Source of the DNA: Candidatus Jettenia sp. AMX2
GTDB taxonomy: Bacteria; Planctomycetota; Brocadiia; Brocadiales; Brocadiaceae
NCBI GenBank assembly: GCA_030583665.1
Contig: CP129469.1
Coordinates: forward strand, 1,913,043 to 1,977,042
DNA: 64,000 bases
Reading direction: 5' to 3'
Shown here piece by piece: positions 20,563-27,998 of this stretch. Made by a program: the position numbers and the translations under genes. Under the pieces are notes generated by a model that saw nothing but the letters and a program-made list of their open reading frames with translations, was not told the origin of the DNA and did no database searches. Each line of letters begins with the position of its first letter. Position 1 is the first letter of the stretch.

Positions 20563-20784
20563 ATGATTATTGAAAAAATTCCAGAATTAAAAAGATTGTC
20601 TAATACCGAGAAACTTTTACTCATCAACGAGTTGTGGGATTCTTTATCATTACAAGAAGATGCTTTACCGGTTCCAGAATCTCATAAAAAAATATTAGAT
20701 GAACGCCTTAGAGATCATGAAGCGAATCCAGAACAAGGTTCTACATGGAAAGAAGTAAAGTCTAGGATATTGAAGAAAAAATGA
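20563..20784 (+). CDS. Addiction-module antitoxin
   Basis: A 73-residue protein with the pattern of small addiction-module components: LSNTEKLLLINELWDSL, then PESHKKILDERLRDHEANPE and a basic end STWKEVKSRILKK. These pair with RelE/ParE toxins, as here, where the next gene overlaps by 4 nt. It would bind and neutralise the toxin. Confidence 0.75.
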   Translation: MIIEKIPELKRLSNTEKLLLINELWDSLSLQEDALPVPESHKKILDERLRDHEANPEQGSTWKEVKSRILKKK

Positions 20785-21114
20785 ACCTTGAAATTTTCAT
20801 CAAGCCTCGAGCGAAATTGGATTTATTTGAGGTCTTCAAATTTTACGATGAACAATCTTTTGGTTTAGGCGATGAATTTATCCGTTGTGTTGACACCAAA
20901 TTGGAATTTATTGTTAAGAATCCTAAGGCTTGCCCAAAAATGTATAAGGATTTTCATCGTGGATTAGTTCCAAGATTTCCTTTTGGTATTTATTATAAAA
21001 TAGATGGGAAAAAGAATCGTGGTTTTTGCTGTTCTTGAATTAAGACAAGATCCTGAAAGAATTCAGTTTGATTACATAAATAGAATACTATTTCTAAATT
21101 CTGATTTGAATTAA
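20781..21114 (+). pseudogene. RelE/ParE toxin with a C-terminal frameshift
   Basis: The first 78 residues have the ParE pattern (IKPRAKLDLFEVFKFYDEQS, then NPKACPKMYKDFHRGLVPRF and FGIYYKIDGKK). The frame then shifts at the run GGGAAAAAG near 21008-21014. In the next frame the expected ending continues: RIVVFAVLELRQDPERIQFD up to the stop at 21112-21114. One extra base in the run explains it. The product as read would lack the last strand and be inactive, unless the run is a sequencing error. Confidence 0.7.
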
Positions 21115-21123
21115 GGTATTTAG

Positions 21124-21873
21124 ATGGGAGAGATGCTTAAAAATTCCCCACTCGTTGAAGCAGTTTGTGAGTTTCTGTTTGACCCGGAATCGGAGTGGGA
21201 TTGGACAGTTCCTGGCCGCTTATTTGAAAAAATAGGTAAAGAGTTTTCTGAACGTGCAGAGGTACATCGTTTAGGAGTAACAGTTCAACAGTTAAGCAGA
21301 AAAAATACACAGCCACCTGTCATTGAATCGGGGCCTGAAAGGATTCAGCTAAAGCGGTCAGATGGTAGCGCAATGGTCCAGGTAGGCCCAAGACAATTAA
21401 TTATTAACCATTTACGACCTTATCAAAATTGGGACACATTTTGTGAGTTGATATCTCGGGTTTATTCAGCATATTTAAACGTAATCAAAAGTGGACAAAT
21501 ATCACGACTTGGCCTACGATACATCAACCAAATAGATCTCGCAGGATTTAGTTCTGACTGGAAAAAAATAATTTCCATATGGCCATCGTTTCCGAATAAA
21601 CTTAAACGGGATGTTGCTACATTTTTTCAAAGATATGAATTAAAACATGATAAGCCAGAAGGATTACTTATCCATCAGACAGGTCTCATTCAGTCCGATG
21701 ATAAATCCATGGTTGTGTTAGATCTTGATTTTATCTCAACTGCGGTTTCTGAATTAGTCGAAAAAGATAAAATTACTGAATGGCTTAATCAGGCACACGA
21801 TCGAGTTGAAGAGTCTTTCATTGATTCATTGGAGCCAGATGCTTATATATGGCTCAAGGAAGGGAAAAAATGA
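21124..21873 (+). CDS. TIGR04255 family protein
   Basis: A 249-residue protein of a sporadically distributed family without known function. Recognisable blocks are LKNSPLVEAVCEFLFDPES at the start, RIQLKRSDGSAMVQVGPRQL in the middle and SRLGLRYINQI. Families like this are found beside defence or toxin-like genes. Its stop overlaps the next start as ATGA. Confidence 0.65.
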   Translation: MGEMLKNSPLVEAVCEFLFDPESEWDWTVPGRLFEKIGKEFSERAEVHRLGVTVQQLSRKNTQPPVIESGPERIQLKRSDGSAMVQVGPRQLIINHLRPYQNWDTFCELISRVYSAYLNVIKSGQISRLGLRYINQIDLAGFSSDWKKIISIWPSFPNKLKRDVATFFQRYELKHDKPEGLLIHQTGLIQSDDKSMVVLDLDFISTAVSELVEKDKITEWLNQAHDRVEESFIDSLEPDAYIWLKEGKK

Positions 21874-22235
21874 ATACGGGTACTTATCCTACCAAAAATC
21901 ATCCTGAAGTTATAAAAGGTGAACCCTTAGATAATGTACAGAAATGTAACATCAAATTACGGGATATACCACCGCATAGAACCTGTACCAGCGTCTTATC
22001 AATGGCGGTAATAAGTATAATGCTTACAGCTCATACCCCAAGTGCCTGTACCGAGTCGTTTCCTGGATTTGATGTTATAGAAGAGTGGCAGTTATTGCGT
22101 CAGCGTTCTGCAAAGACACCTCTTGGTGAACGACTCATGCGCATACGTGAGCGTATAATTAAATCCGGGACACCGCTTTTGGATTGGGATGGCATTGAGC
22201 ATGAAGTAGCTAAACGCCGTGGTGAAAAAGCATGA
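21870..22235 (+). CDS. Hypothetical protein before a PIN gene
   Basis: A 121-residue protein from the ATG that overlaps the previous stop. The first half has a hydrophobic stretch (CTSVLSMAVISIMLTAHT), but the C-terminal half (VIEEWQLLRQRSAKTPLGER, then LMRIRERIIKSGTPLLDWDG) looks like an antitoxin-type tail. It overlaps the PIN gene by 4 nt. I think it is the antitoxin of that toxin, or a fusion of a foreign N-terminus with an antitoxin tail. No family recognised. Confidence 0.5.
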   Translation: MNTGTYPTKNHPEVIKGEPLDNVQKCNIKLRDIPPHRTCTSVLSMAVISIMLTAHTPSACTESFPGFDVIEEWQLLRQRSAKTPLGERLMRIRERIIKSGTPLLDWDGIEHEVAKRRGEKA

Positions 22236-22651
22236 AAGAGAATAAAATCTTAACGTATGTTGATGCAAACATATTGATAGCAGCAGCACGTGGAAAAGAT
22301 GACATTCATCAGCATGCAATGAAGATACTTGATGATCCCAATCGGGAATTTACGGCAAGTGAATTTCTCCAACTTGAAGTACTACCCAAACCATTATTCA
22401 ATAAATTAAATGACGAAGCGGAATTCTACAATGCATTTTTTGAAACGGTAGAAAAATGAGCTACTGATTTTCAAGACATCGTTAAAGATGCATATAAACA
22501 TGCGGTTTGTCACGGCCTCAGTGCGTTAGACGCTTTGCATGTATCCTCTGCATTAACCGTTGGTGCTGACGAGTTTATTACAGGAGAAAAACCCACAAAA
22601 CCCATCAACAATGTATCCGCATTAAAGGTCTATTCTATTCATAATGAATAA
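22232..22651 (+). pseudogene. PIN-domain toxin with an in-frame TGA
   Basis: The opening ILTYVDANILIAAARG holds the first acidic residue of the PIN fold, and LQLEVLPKP the second. The frame is stopped by TGA at 22457-22459, then continues in frame with ATDFQDIVKDAYKHAVCHGL, SALDALHVSSALTVGADEFI (the third acidic site) to a TAA at 22649-22651, 139 codons in all. TGG to TGA would explain the stop (EKWATDF). As read, the product lacks half the active site. Confidence 0.75.
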
Positions 22652-22948
22652 ACATCGTAATCCCCAAAGCGGGATTTTGATGTATTGCATTCCTTGTAAA
22701 AATATTTCAAAAAAACCTGCCGGAAATGCTCCGGTCGGTTCATTGTTAATAGCTACTATAATATAGTTGCACCCTTCCCTTTCCAGTAAAACAATGGGGA
22801 TTACTTTAAATAAGTTTATCCAAAGAGCAATCGAGAAGGAATTAGTACATAAAGAATAATCCGGGGACTGCGCAAGCTTGATATTCCGAACCGTAAAAAG
22901 TAGAATAACAAAAATGAAAGGCTAAGGTAGCTCCCGAAAAACCGTTAT
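22652..22948. other. Remnant-bearing gap
   Basis: At 22794-22859 a 21-residue ORF, MGITLNKFIQRAIEKELVHK and one more residue, looks like the end of a ribbon-helix-helix or HicB-type antitoxin. No ribosome binding site precedes it. I see nothing else. Confidence 0.35.
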
Positions 22949-23203
22949 CCTAAACGGTCTGCATTTAATCTTGCGAAGGAATTTATTGAAATGAATGGTA
23001 TTGATATTGAGAGGCCAAAATTTCTGAAGGAACCTGGCTTTTCAGATATTGATGCCTTGCATATTGCATTGGCAGAAAGGTCCAATTCAGACTATTTCAT
23101 TACCTGCGATGATGATATAACCAATTGTTACGAGAAACATAAAGATTTGATAAAAATTAAGATTGTAAGTTTGTTAGTATTTATTGGCTTGGAGGTTGAA
23201 TAA
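22949..23203 (+). pseudogene. PIN-domain toxin, N-terminus lost
   Basis: The frame from 22949 reads PKRSAFNLAKEFIEMNGIDI, then FSDIDALHIALAERSNSDYF, ITCDDDI. This is the C-terminal half of a PIN nuclease with the second pair of acidic residues (SDIDALH and CDDD). The first half with its catalytic Asp is missing, so it is dead even though an internal ATG at 22991 exists. Confidence 0.65.
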
Positions 23204-23204
23204 T

Positions 23205-23399
23205 ATGGGGACCACATTCACAGAAATAAAAACTATGGGATGGAGGGCTTTGGTTAAAGAACTTGGTTATGCCGGAGCCACAAAGTTTATTCTCCTTTAT
23301 GAAAAAGGGGATGGAAATTATACAAAAGAACGCAAAGAATTATTCAAAGATATTACCATCGAAGATATTGTCAAAGAAATTAAAGGTGAGAAGCATTAG
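23205..23399 (+). CDS. Small protein linked to a PIN remnant
   Basis: A 64-residue protein, MGTTFTEIKTMGWRALVKEL at the start and TIEDIVKEIKGEKH at the end. GGAGG lies 8 bases upstream of the ATG at 23205. Its place directly after a PIN remnant suggests an antitoxin or an accessory of that pair, but I do not recognise the family. Confidence 0.45.
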   Translation: MGTTFTEIKTMGWRALVKELGYAGATKFILLYEKGDGNYTKERKELFKDITIEDIVKEIKGEKH

Positions 23400-23427
23400 A
23401 AACCATTTAGTGTTTACAAGCGCTAGA

Positions 23428-23680
23428 GGACACCTGCGGTAAGGACGTTTTGCCTCTTTTCCCATGGATAAAGCATATCTCTACCTGGCCACACGCTCTG
23501 TTGAACTGAATCCTGTTAGAGCGAAGTTGGTGAAGAAACCACGGGAATACCGATGGAGCAATCACCTTGCAGGGCAAGACGTCGGCTTGTGCATGTGGCA
23601 CCGCTGCTTGAGATGTTTGGTAAGTGGGACGATTTTCTTTCCAGAGGTCTGTCGGATGAGGAAACCGAGTACAACTTTTC
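23428..23680 (+). pseudogene. REP-associated transposase fragment, copy 1
   Basis: Contains FPMDKAYLYLATRSVELNPV, RAKLVKKPREYRW from the C-terminal part of an IS200-like Y1 transposase of the REP-associated kind. The N-terminal half with the His-x-His motif is absent and the frame breaks after HLAG. Two longer copies lie at 29203-29470 and 33241-33660. Confidence 0.75.
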
Positions 23681-23889
23681 ATTGTAGTCATCCGTCCGCC
23701 ATACGTTCTTAGCATAATCATATCCATCGATTCTTAAGGTATATTCAATAAGACCTACATATTTGTTATTATCGGAATCTAGTGATAAGTACATTTTTAT
23801 TTCATAGTCTCTCGTTGAAAATCCTTCTTAGCCGTCGCAAACCTAAAGCCAGGTGTCAGTTGAGCTGAGGGACGAAGTCCCTTCTGCTT

Positions 23890-23974
23890 CCAACAGCGTG
23901 TTCGTCCGCCGCGGACGTTAAACGCTGTTGGCTTTATTGCGCCCCGTTCCTCCCGACCGCGGTCGGGAGGAACG
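23890..23974. repeat. Stacked perfect palindromes
   Basis: Two strong hairpins lie in 85 bp. The first pairs CCAACAGCGT (23890-23899) with ACGCTGTTGG (23932-23941) and holds a nested CGTCCGC...GCGGACG stem. The second is a perfect 30-bp palindrome at 23945-23974 centred on CCGACCGCGGTCGG. A smaller GGGACGAAGTCCC hairpin is at 23868-23880. The first hairpin has attC-like outer cores (GCCAAC, GTTGGA), but at about 50 bp it is short for attC. Confidence 0.65.
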
Positions 23975-24063
23975 ACCCAGCTCAGCAGCCTGGGCCGCGC
24001 GGGGACCTATGATTCTCCAGAAGCGAACATGCAGCCCCGGTCTGCTGCAGCGCCTGGTTCGCT
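23969..24063 (-). other. attC-like site after the DUF4239 gene
   Basis: On the minus strand AGCGAACCAGGCGCTGCAGC opens the site 24 bp after the DUF4239 stop, and GGCTGCTGAGCTGGGTCGTT closes it. CCAG..GCTGCAGCAG pairs with CTGCTGAGCTGG and GAAC with GTTC. Length is about 95 bp. The cores are degenerate compared with RYYYAAC and GTTRRRY. Confidence 0.45.
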
Positions 24064-24086
24064 CTCGTTGAGCCGGATCATGACAC

Positions 24087-24875
24087 TCAGCGGCTCTGGA
24101 CCTCCATCGATCTCCGCAGGTCGATCATCGGCTGCTGGCTAACCCGGATCAAGCCCTGACCCGGCCGGTCCAGGTCCGTGACCAACCAAATGACCAACGC
24201 GAACGTGAGTGCGACCACGAACACCACCGGTGGCCGCCGTGTACCGGTCAACCCACTCTGGTAACCCATAGCGGCGAACGACAGGACTGCGACCGCGAAG
24301 AGCACAATCCAAACGGTTGTCGGGATTCGGCTCCACAGACCCTCCGTCACTCGCTTGGCGTGCAGGTCGATCACCTCGTTGAGCGTCTGGACGAATAGCC
24401 CTGTGGGGATCGAACGAGGGTCCTTCTCGGCCGCTGCGACCGCCTCGGCCCACAGCCGCCTGTGCAACTCCTCCGACCGTCGGATGGCGTGATCGATCGA
24501 CTCCCCCGGCGTGGCCGCGATCCGCACGACCACGTATTCGCGGAGGTTCTGGCGGACCTGTGCGCGGTGAGGCTCGGGGAGCAGAACGGCCCGGAGATAG
24601 GCGGTCCCAATAGCGTTCGATTCGTCAAGGAGGACTTCCCGCCGGACATCAAACCGGGATACCGCGATCCCGAACGTGAATGCCAGCAGAAACGCGAGCA
24701 GGCCGAGTTCGGCAGCCACCATCCCGCCAACAGGAGCGTCGTTCTCCTTGCTCCCCCTATGGCCTCGCACTCGCCCCAGGCGGAAACCCGACTCGTGGGA
24801 GAACAGGATCACTACGAACACCAGAAGGAATAGTGCCCAAAGAGGCAGAGCTTCAAGTAGCGTGTTGCCCGGCAT
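24087..24875 (-). CDS. DUF4239 (bestrophin-like) membrane protein
   Basis: A 262-residue membrane protein of the DUF4239 kind: two membrane segments at the start (LPLWALFLLVFVVILFS and LGLLAFLLAFTFGIAV), a long soluble loop starting SRFDVRREVLLDESNAIGTA, and two more near the C-terminus. The family is related in fold to bestrophin channels; function is unknown. The ATG at 24875 has GAGGGC upstream; the frame is open to 24911. It is strongly GC-rich compared with core genes, and lies between two attC-like sites, so it is probably a cassette of foreign origin. It seems intact. Confidence 0.7.
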   Translation of the reverse strand: MPGNTLLEALPLWALFLLVFVVILFSHESGFRLGRVRGHRGSKENDAPVGGMVAAELGLLAFLLAFTFGIAVSRFDVRREVLLDESNAIGTAYLRAVLLPEPHRAQVRQNLREYVVVRIAATPGESIDHAIRRSEELHRRLWAEAVAAAEKDPRSIPTGLFVQTLNEVIDLHAKRVTEGLWSRIPTTVWIVLFAVAVLSFAAMGYQSGLTGTRRPPVVFVVALTFALVIWLVTDLDRPGQGLIRVSQQPMIDLRRSMEVQSR

Positions 24876-24929
24876 CAGTGCTGCCCTCGTTGGACGACCC
24901 ATCCCATGCAAGCTCCCCCTTCTGCCAAG

Positions 24930-24988
24930 AGCGAACGCCAGAGATAAACCACGCGCAGCAGCGCGTTGGCCCCAGCGGCTTGTTCGGC
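24930..24988 (-). other. Integron attC-like site, 59 bp
   Basis: On the minus strand it runs from GCCGAAC to GTTCGCT; CGAAC pairs with GTTCG. Inside is a hairpin ACGCGC-TGCT-GCGCGT flanked by CC(A) and GG. The length is exactly that of the classical 59-base element. It follows a decayed cassette gene and precedes the DUF4239 gene in the same direction. Confidence 0.6.
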
Positions 24989-24994
24989 TCGTTT

Positions 24995-25591
24995 GGTGGT
25001 AGGCAATTCTGGAAGCTGTGCACAGACTTGCTCACGATAATCTTCTTTAGAGATGTAATTGGCATAATGAGACACTCGAACAATTCGAAACTCATTACCC
25101 AGATTTCGCTTGGCGATCATCTCAGCGTCTTTTCCGAATGTGACGAGAACCGGGTTGGTAAAACCGAGAACTTCAATCTCCTCCCGAAGTTTTCGAATAT
25201 TGTCTTCCTCAAAGTATTTGTTTCTCCGCAAAAAGCTCATTATCCTTCCCGAAGCCTTCTCTTCAAAATTCTTGATGATGTCTGTCATATATGAACCCCA
25301 ATAGGGAGAGCCCTTTAGAGCTTATCGAATCTTAAAATCGGTGGCCATTGGTCTGCAATCATGGAAATTACCGAAGGGTCATTCAATCCTTCGAGAAATA
25401 TTCAGTCCCAAAAAAATCGCGTTTCCATGCAACGCCTCAAGAAGCGTCGGATTGTCATCCGGGTTCAATACGGTCAGGTCACCGATGTTATCTTTCGGAT
25501 TCACGACTTCCTCCGCCCATACTGCCCAGCTTGCAAAATGTCCAAAGCGTTCTCGGATTTCTAAAAATGTTTGATACTGATCTTTTTTTGT
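24995..25591 (-). pseudogene. Unnamed cassette protein with two in-frame stops
   Basis: One frame carries KKDQYQTFLEIRERFGHFAS, WAVWAEEVVNPKDNIGDLTV, LNPDDNPTLLEALHGNAIFL, ISRRIE, stop TGA, PFGNFHDCRPMATDFKIR, stop TAA, ALKGSPYWGSYMTDIIKNFE, then LREEIEVLGFTNPVLVTFGK and HYANYISKEDYREQV. I know this as a widespread uncharacterised protein of about 190-200 residues but have no name for it. CGA to TGA explains the first stop. It has no clear start codon after the GTTAGGC core and runs into the following attC at its end. A second copy of the opening lies at 27743-27828. Confidence 0.7.
25507..25591 (-). repeat. Cassette-start repeat, copy B
   Basis: These 85 bp are nearly identical to 27743-27828. 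On the minus strand both begin with ACAAAAAA(A/T)GATCAGTAT and end within the coding segment WAVWAEE. Similarity begins just after a GTTRRRY-like heptamer in each case, GTTAGGC here and GTTCAGC there. Confidence 0.85.
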
Positions 25592-25839
25592 GCCTAACGG
25601 GTTGCGGATCAGCGGCGGGAGGACAGGCGAGCTTGCTCGCCTGGGCGACCGTCCGCTGCAGCCGCTTGATGGCCGGCGCTTCGCGCCGGACAGAAAGCGG
25701 ATGGCTATCCGCAGCCCGATGGCGCGGCGCGAAGCGTCCGCGCCATCAATGAAGCTAAGCTGCCGGAGCCACCTGCAACAACGTCATGTCGCGCGAAGCC
25801 GTGATGGCGGCCCCGGTCAGCTTCAGCGTTTTGTTCGGC
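25592..25839 (-). other. Composite attC-like region between two cassettes
   Basis: On the minus strand it opens with GCCGAAC, which overlaps the end of the CMD gene, and closes with a perfect GTTAGGC core at 25592-25598. AAGCTGACCGG pairs with CCGGCAGCTT inside the first 100 bp; a second arm pair is GCGGACGGTCGCCCAGGCGAGC with its partner near 25600-25640, around a GGCGAGCAAGCTCGCC hairpin. Further hairpins lie at 25673-25760. At 248 bp it is too long for one attC and looks like two sites fused, or one site invaded by a hairpin-rich insert. Confidence 0.5.
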
Positions 25840-26484
25840 CTGTCTCTCCGGCCGCCTCAAACCGTCCCAACTCCGCCGCCAGGATCGGCACGCTGAGGTT
25901 GCACGCCTGCACGCCCAGGGCGACGCAAATTTTGAGGACCTCCATGATCTCCTCCATTGTGGCGCCGAGTTTCAGGGCCACCTTGATGTGCCGGCGCGTC
26001 CCCGGCGCATACATGTGGGTGATGGAGGCATCGAAAGCAATACTAAGAAGTTCCGCCAACTTGGGCGAGAGGACTTCGCCAATGTAAACCGGGGCGCCGG
26101 CGGCGATAAACGCTTCCGTTCACTGCGGATCCAGTTCAAAAAACGGATCCCAGGCCGTATTCCACTGACCCTCGGCTTTCATCTTGTCGCAGACCGGCGT
26201 CTCCCCGGCCTGCTTCGGCTTAGGATGCACACCGGCCGCCTTCGCTTCTTCCAGAAGAATGGGAGCGACCAGGCTGCAAGTGTGAATCGACAGGAGCGAC
26301 GCCATCTTGAGAATCATCAGGATCTCATCGCGCGTCGCCCCCGCTTCAGCAGAATGCCGCTGGTCCACGGGTTCTTGGACATCCTGAGGCATTGGTCGGC
26401 CCAGGCGGGGTCCCATTCGCGCAATATCGCCAGCGCGGACCCGTCCCATGGACCTGTTTCACTTGCCTGATCGGTTGTTGCCAT
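25823..26484 (-). pseudogene. Two-domain carboxymuconolactone decarboxylase-like protein, decayed
   Basis: Starts MATTDQASETGPWDGSALAI, then DPAWADQCLRMSKNPWTSGI. A deletion near 26340 removes about 35 codons including the core of the first domain and shifts frame; GATRDEILMILKMASLLSIH continues. After ELDPQ an in-frame TGA at 26120-26122 replaces an expected Trp (DPQWTEAF). The second domain follows with SPKLAELLSIAFDASITHMY and GATMEEIMEVLKICVALGVQ. Members are AhpD-like, often with a Cys pair, of unclear substrate. The last codons overlap an attC-like core. Confidence 0.75.
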
Positions 26485-26541
26485 TGTCACTCCTCTATTG
26501 CAGGACACTATTGGCCGGCGACCTGTCCATTCATGCGACGG

Positions 26542-26835
26542 CTACCATGATTTTCCCTCGACCTTCGTGGGATAAGTCTTGACCCCGTAATCCGGAACAT
26601 ACACCGTACAGCCGGTGGTAACATCGTACCGCAAGCTGTACGTGCGACACGTAACGACCTTGCCTTCGAGTTTTCCCGATTCCAGGGATGCAGCAGCGTG
26701 GAGACAACGATCGTCCATCGCATGGATGGTCCCATCGACGTTAAAGAGGGCGATATCCTTGCCCTGGATCGTGAACGTCGAGCCGGTGCCCGGCGGCTGT
26801 TCGTCCAGCCGCGCCACCTCGACAAACTCTGCCAT
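26542..26835 (-). CDS. Rieske-type ferredoxin lacking one ligand
   Basis: A 97-residue Rieske [2Fe-2S] ferredoxin, starting MAEFVEVARLDEQ, with GGGAGG seven bases before the ATG. Box 1 is DRCLHAAASL with the Cys-x-His pair. Box 2 reads VVTCRTYSLRYDV, where the family has CxxH: the His is Tyr here. Without it the cluster should not form in the normal way. A C-to-T change in the His codon would do this. It lies between two decayed genes in a GC-rich cassette-like row, so I read it as a gene at the start of decay. It may have served an oxygenase or nitrite reductase-like partner; nothing shows which. Confidence 0.75.
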   Translation of the reverse strand: MAEFVEVARLDEQPPGTGSTFTIQGKDIALFNVDGTIHAMDDRCLHAAASLESGKLEGKVVTCRTYSLRYDVTTGCTVYVPDYGVKTYPTKVEGKSW

Positions 26836-26949
26836 GAATGACCTCCCACCTCTGTGACGGGGCGATCGATAAGAAGTCCCGTGCCCCAAGTAGACACGGG
26901 ACTCGAATACGCACGACAGGCCGTACACGCGCACCGCACAGGACCGGCC

Positions 26950-27336
26950 TTACAGCCGAAACATCCCGACGATGAACGCAATCACTCCTAGGGTCCCATC
27001 AGGACTGCCAGAACCAAGGCCAGCGACATGGGCGCTTCCAAGTACATCGCGCGCAACGCCTTCAGTTGCTACCGATGCTGCCAGGTCACGATCACAAGGG
27101 TAGACACCCCGATGGCCATGACGCACAGGCCATAGAGCGTCCCCCGAAGATATATTCCCCATGCGTGGGCAGTTTCTCCTAGTACAAGTAGAAGAAGAAT
27201 TTGTAAAGGGCGTCAGGGAGGTCGCCGTTCGATTCCAGGCCAAGAGTGTCCGCTCATACGCCAAGAACGTGCGCTCAAGGGCCAGCTTCGCTTGATCAGC
27301 TGCCGGGGTTGCATCGATCGGTTTCGCTTCCGCCAC
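26950..27336 (-). pseudogene. DUF202 (YidH-like) membrane protein, decayed
   Basis: Starts at GTG with VAEAKPIDATPAADQAKLAL, then ERTFLAYERTLLAWNRTATS, the DUF202 signature. After SLT the frame shifts: the next frame has FFFYLY, stop, EKLPTHGEYIFGGR, and the last part with GVIAFIVGMFRL is in the first frame again. At least two frameshifts and several stops. The start overlaps the end of the upstream membrane-protein gene. Confidence 0.7.
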
Positions 27337-27338
27337 GG

Positions 27339-27821
27339 TTACCGCTCTCCTTCCTTCTCCGATTTCTTTGACACAATCCGCCGTCCCAGGCGATTGGCGA
27401 TACCCCGAAACACCAGGTAGGGGAGGATCGCCAGTACCGTCGCCACGATCACCGTCTGCACCGGGTAAACCCAGCGCAGCACAAGGAGCTGGTAGACCAC
27501 ATCCAGCACGCAGGCAACGAGGAAGAGCTTGCCCACGTCCTTCCACAGCTGCCGCAGTAGGGACCGCCTTTGCGCCGGCTTAAGCGCTAAGGTCCAGAAG
27601 AAGATGGACCGGCCTTCACAAGCATCGTTCAACCCCGACCGAATCGCAATGATCGAAGCCACCAGGGGCTGAAGGATAAACCGAACATGCAAGGGTCCGC
27701 TGTACCGAGCGATGAGTTCGTTCCAACCGCGGGAGAATGCTTCTTCCTCCGCCCATACGGCCCAGCTTGCAAAATGTCCAAAGCGTTCACTGATTTCTGA
27801 AAATATTTTGATACTGATCAT
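27339..27821 (-). CDS. Hybrid gene: cassette-start peptide fused to a membrane protein
   Basis: A 160-residue ORF of two origins. Residues 1-26 (MISIKIFSEISERFGHFASW, then AVWAEE) belong to the cassette gene also found at 24995-25591. From ARYSGPLHVRFILQPLVASI onward it is a membrane protein with segments at LFLVACVLDVVYQLLVLRWV and VIVATVLAILPYLVF, of a kind often seen next to DUF202. The junction is at about 27743. The ATG comes from the A-to-T difference ATGATCAG versus AAGATCAG. It may be expressed from the first cassette position, but the fusion is probably an accident. Confidence 0.55.
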   Translation of the reverse strand: MISIKIFSEISERFGHFASWAVWAEEEAFSRGWNELIARYSGPLHVRFILQPLVASIIAIRSGLNDACEGRSIFFWTLALKPAQRRSLLRQLWKDVGKLFLVACVLDVVYQLLVLRWVYPVQTVIVATVLAILPYLVFRGIANRLGRRIVSKKSEKEGER

Positions 27822-27828
27822 TTTTTGT
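27743..27828 (-). repeat. Cassette-start repeat, copy A (next to the integrase)
   Basis: Partner of 25507-25591. It lies in first-cassette position, immediately after the GTTCAGC heptamer on the minus strand. Similarity stops at GCGGAGGAAG, where the membrane-protein sequence begins. Confidence 0.85.
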
Positions 27829-27998
27829 GCTGAACATTTAAGTATACAATCTGTATAAAACGGCTAAGGCAGACTGTCTCGATCTATATTAGAAGTTGCC
27901 GTATCTTCTTGTCACACATTGTAATTACTTTCGCATCAAACTTTTCCTGCATTTTCGTTAATCGTTCATTTCGTATTATACAGACTTTATAATACGTC
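27829..27998 (-). promoter_or_regulatory. Candidate attI site and leader between integrase and first cassette
   Basis: The 170 bp hold no gene. The crossover heptamer would be GTTCAGC (27829-27835, minus strand). Next to the integrase stop is a perfect inverted repeat, CGTATTATA and TATAATACG with a 7-bp spacer (27972-27996). It contains TATAAT on the minus strand with TTATAG 18 bp upstream, a possible cassette promoter. It could equally be a weak terminator or an integrase binding site. Confidence 0.45.

Noticed and set aside
22991-23203. Intact PIN toxin of 70 residues
   Set aside because: The frame shows homologous residues upstream of the ATG and lacks the first catalytic Asp, so it is a truncated remnant.
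24139-26470. Many long ORFs on the plus strand and in other frames of the GC-rich block
   Set aside because: They mirror the minus-strand genes, show no family motifs and come from the low stop frequency of GC-rich DNA.
27972-27996. Inverted repeat after intI as a Rho-independent terminator
   Set aside because: The stem is AT-rich and no T-run follows on the minus strand; a promoter or integrase site is equally possible, so it is listed only within the attI leader.
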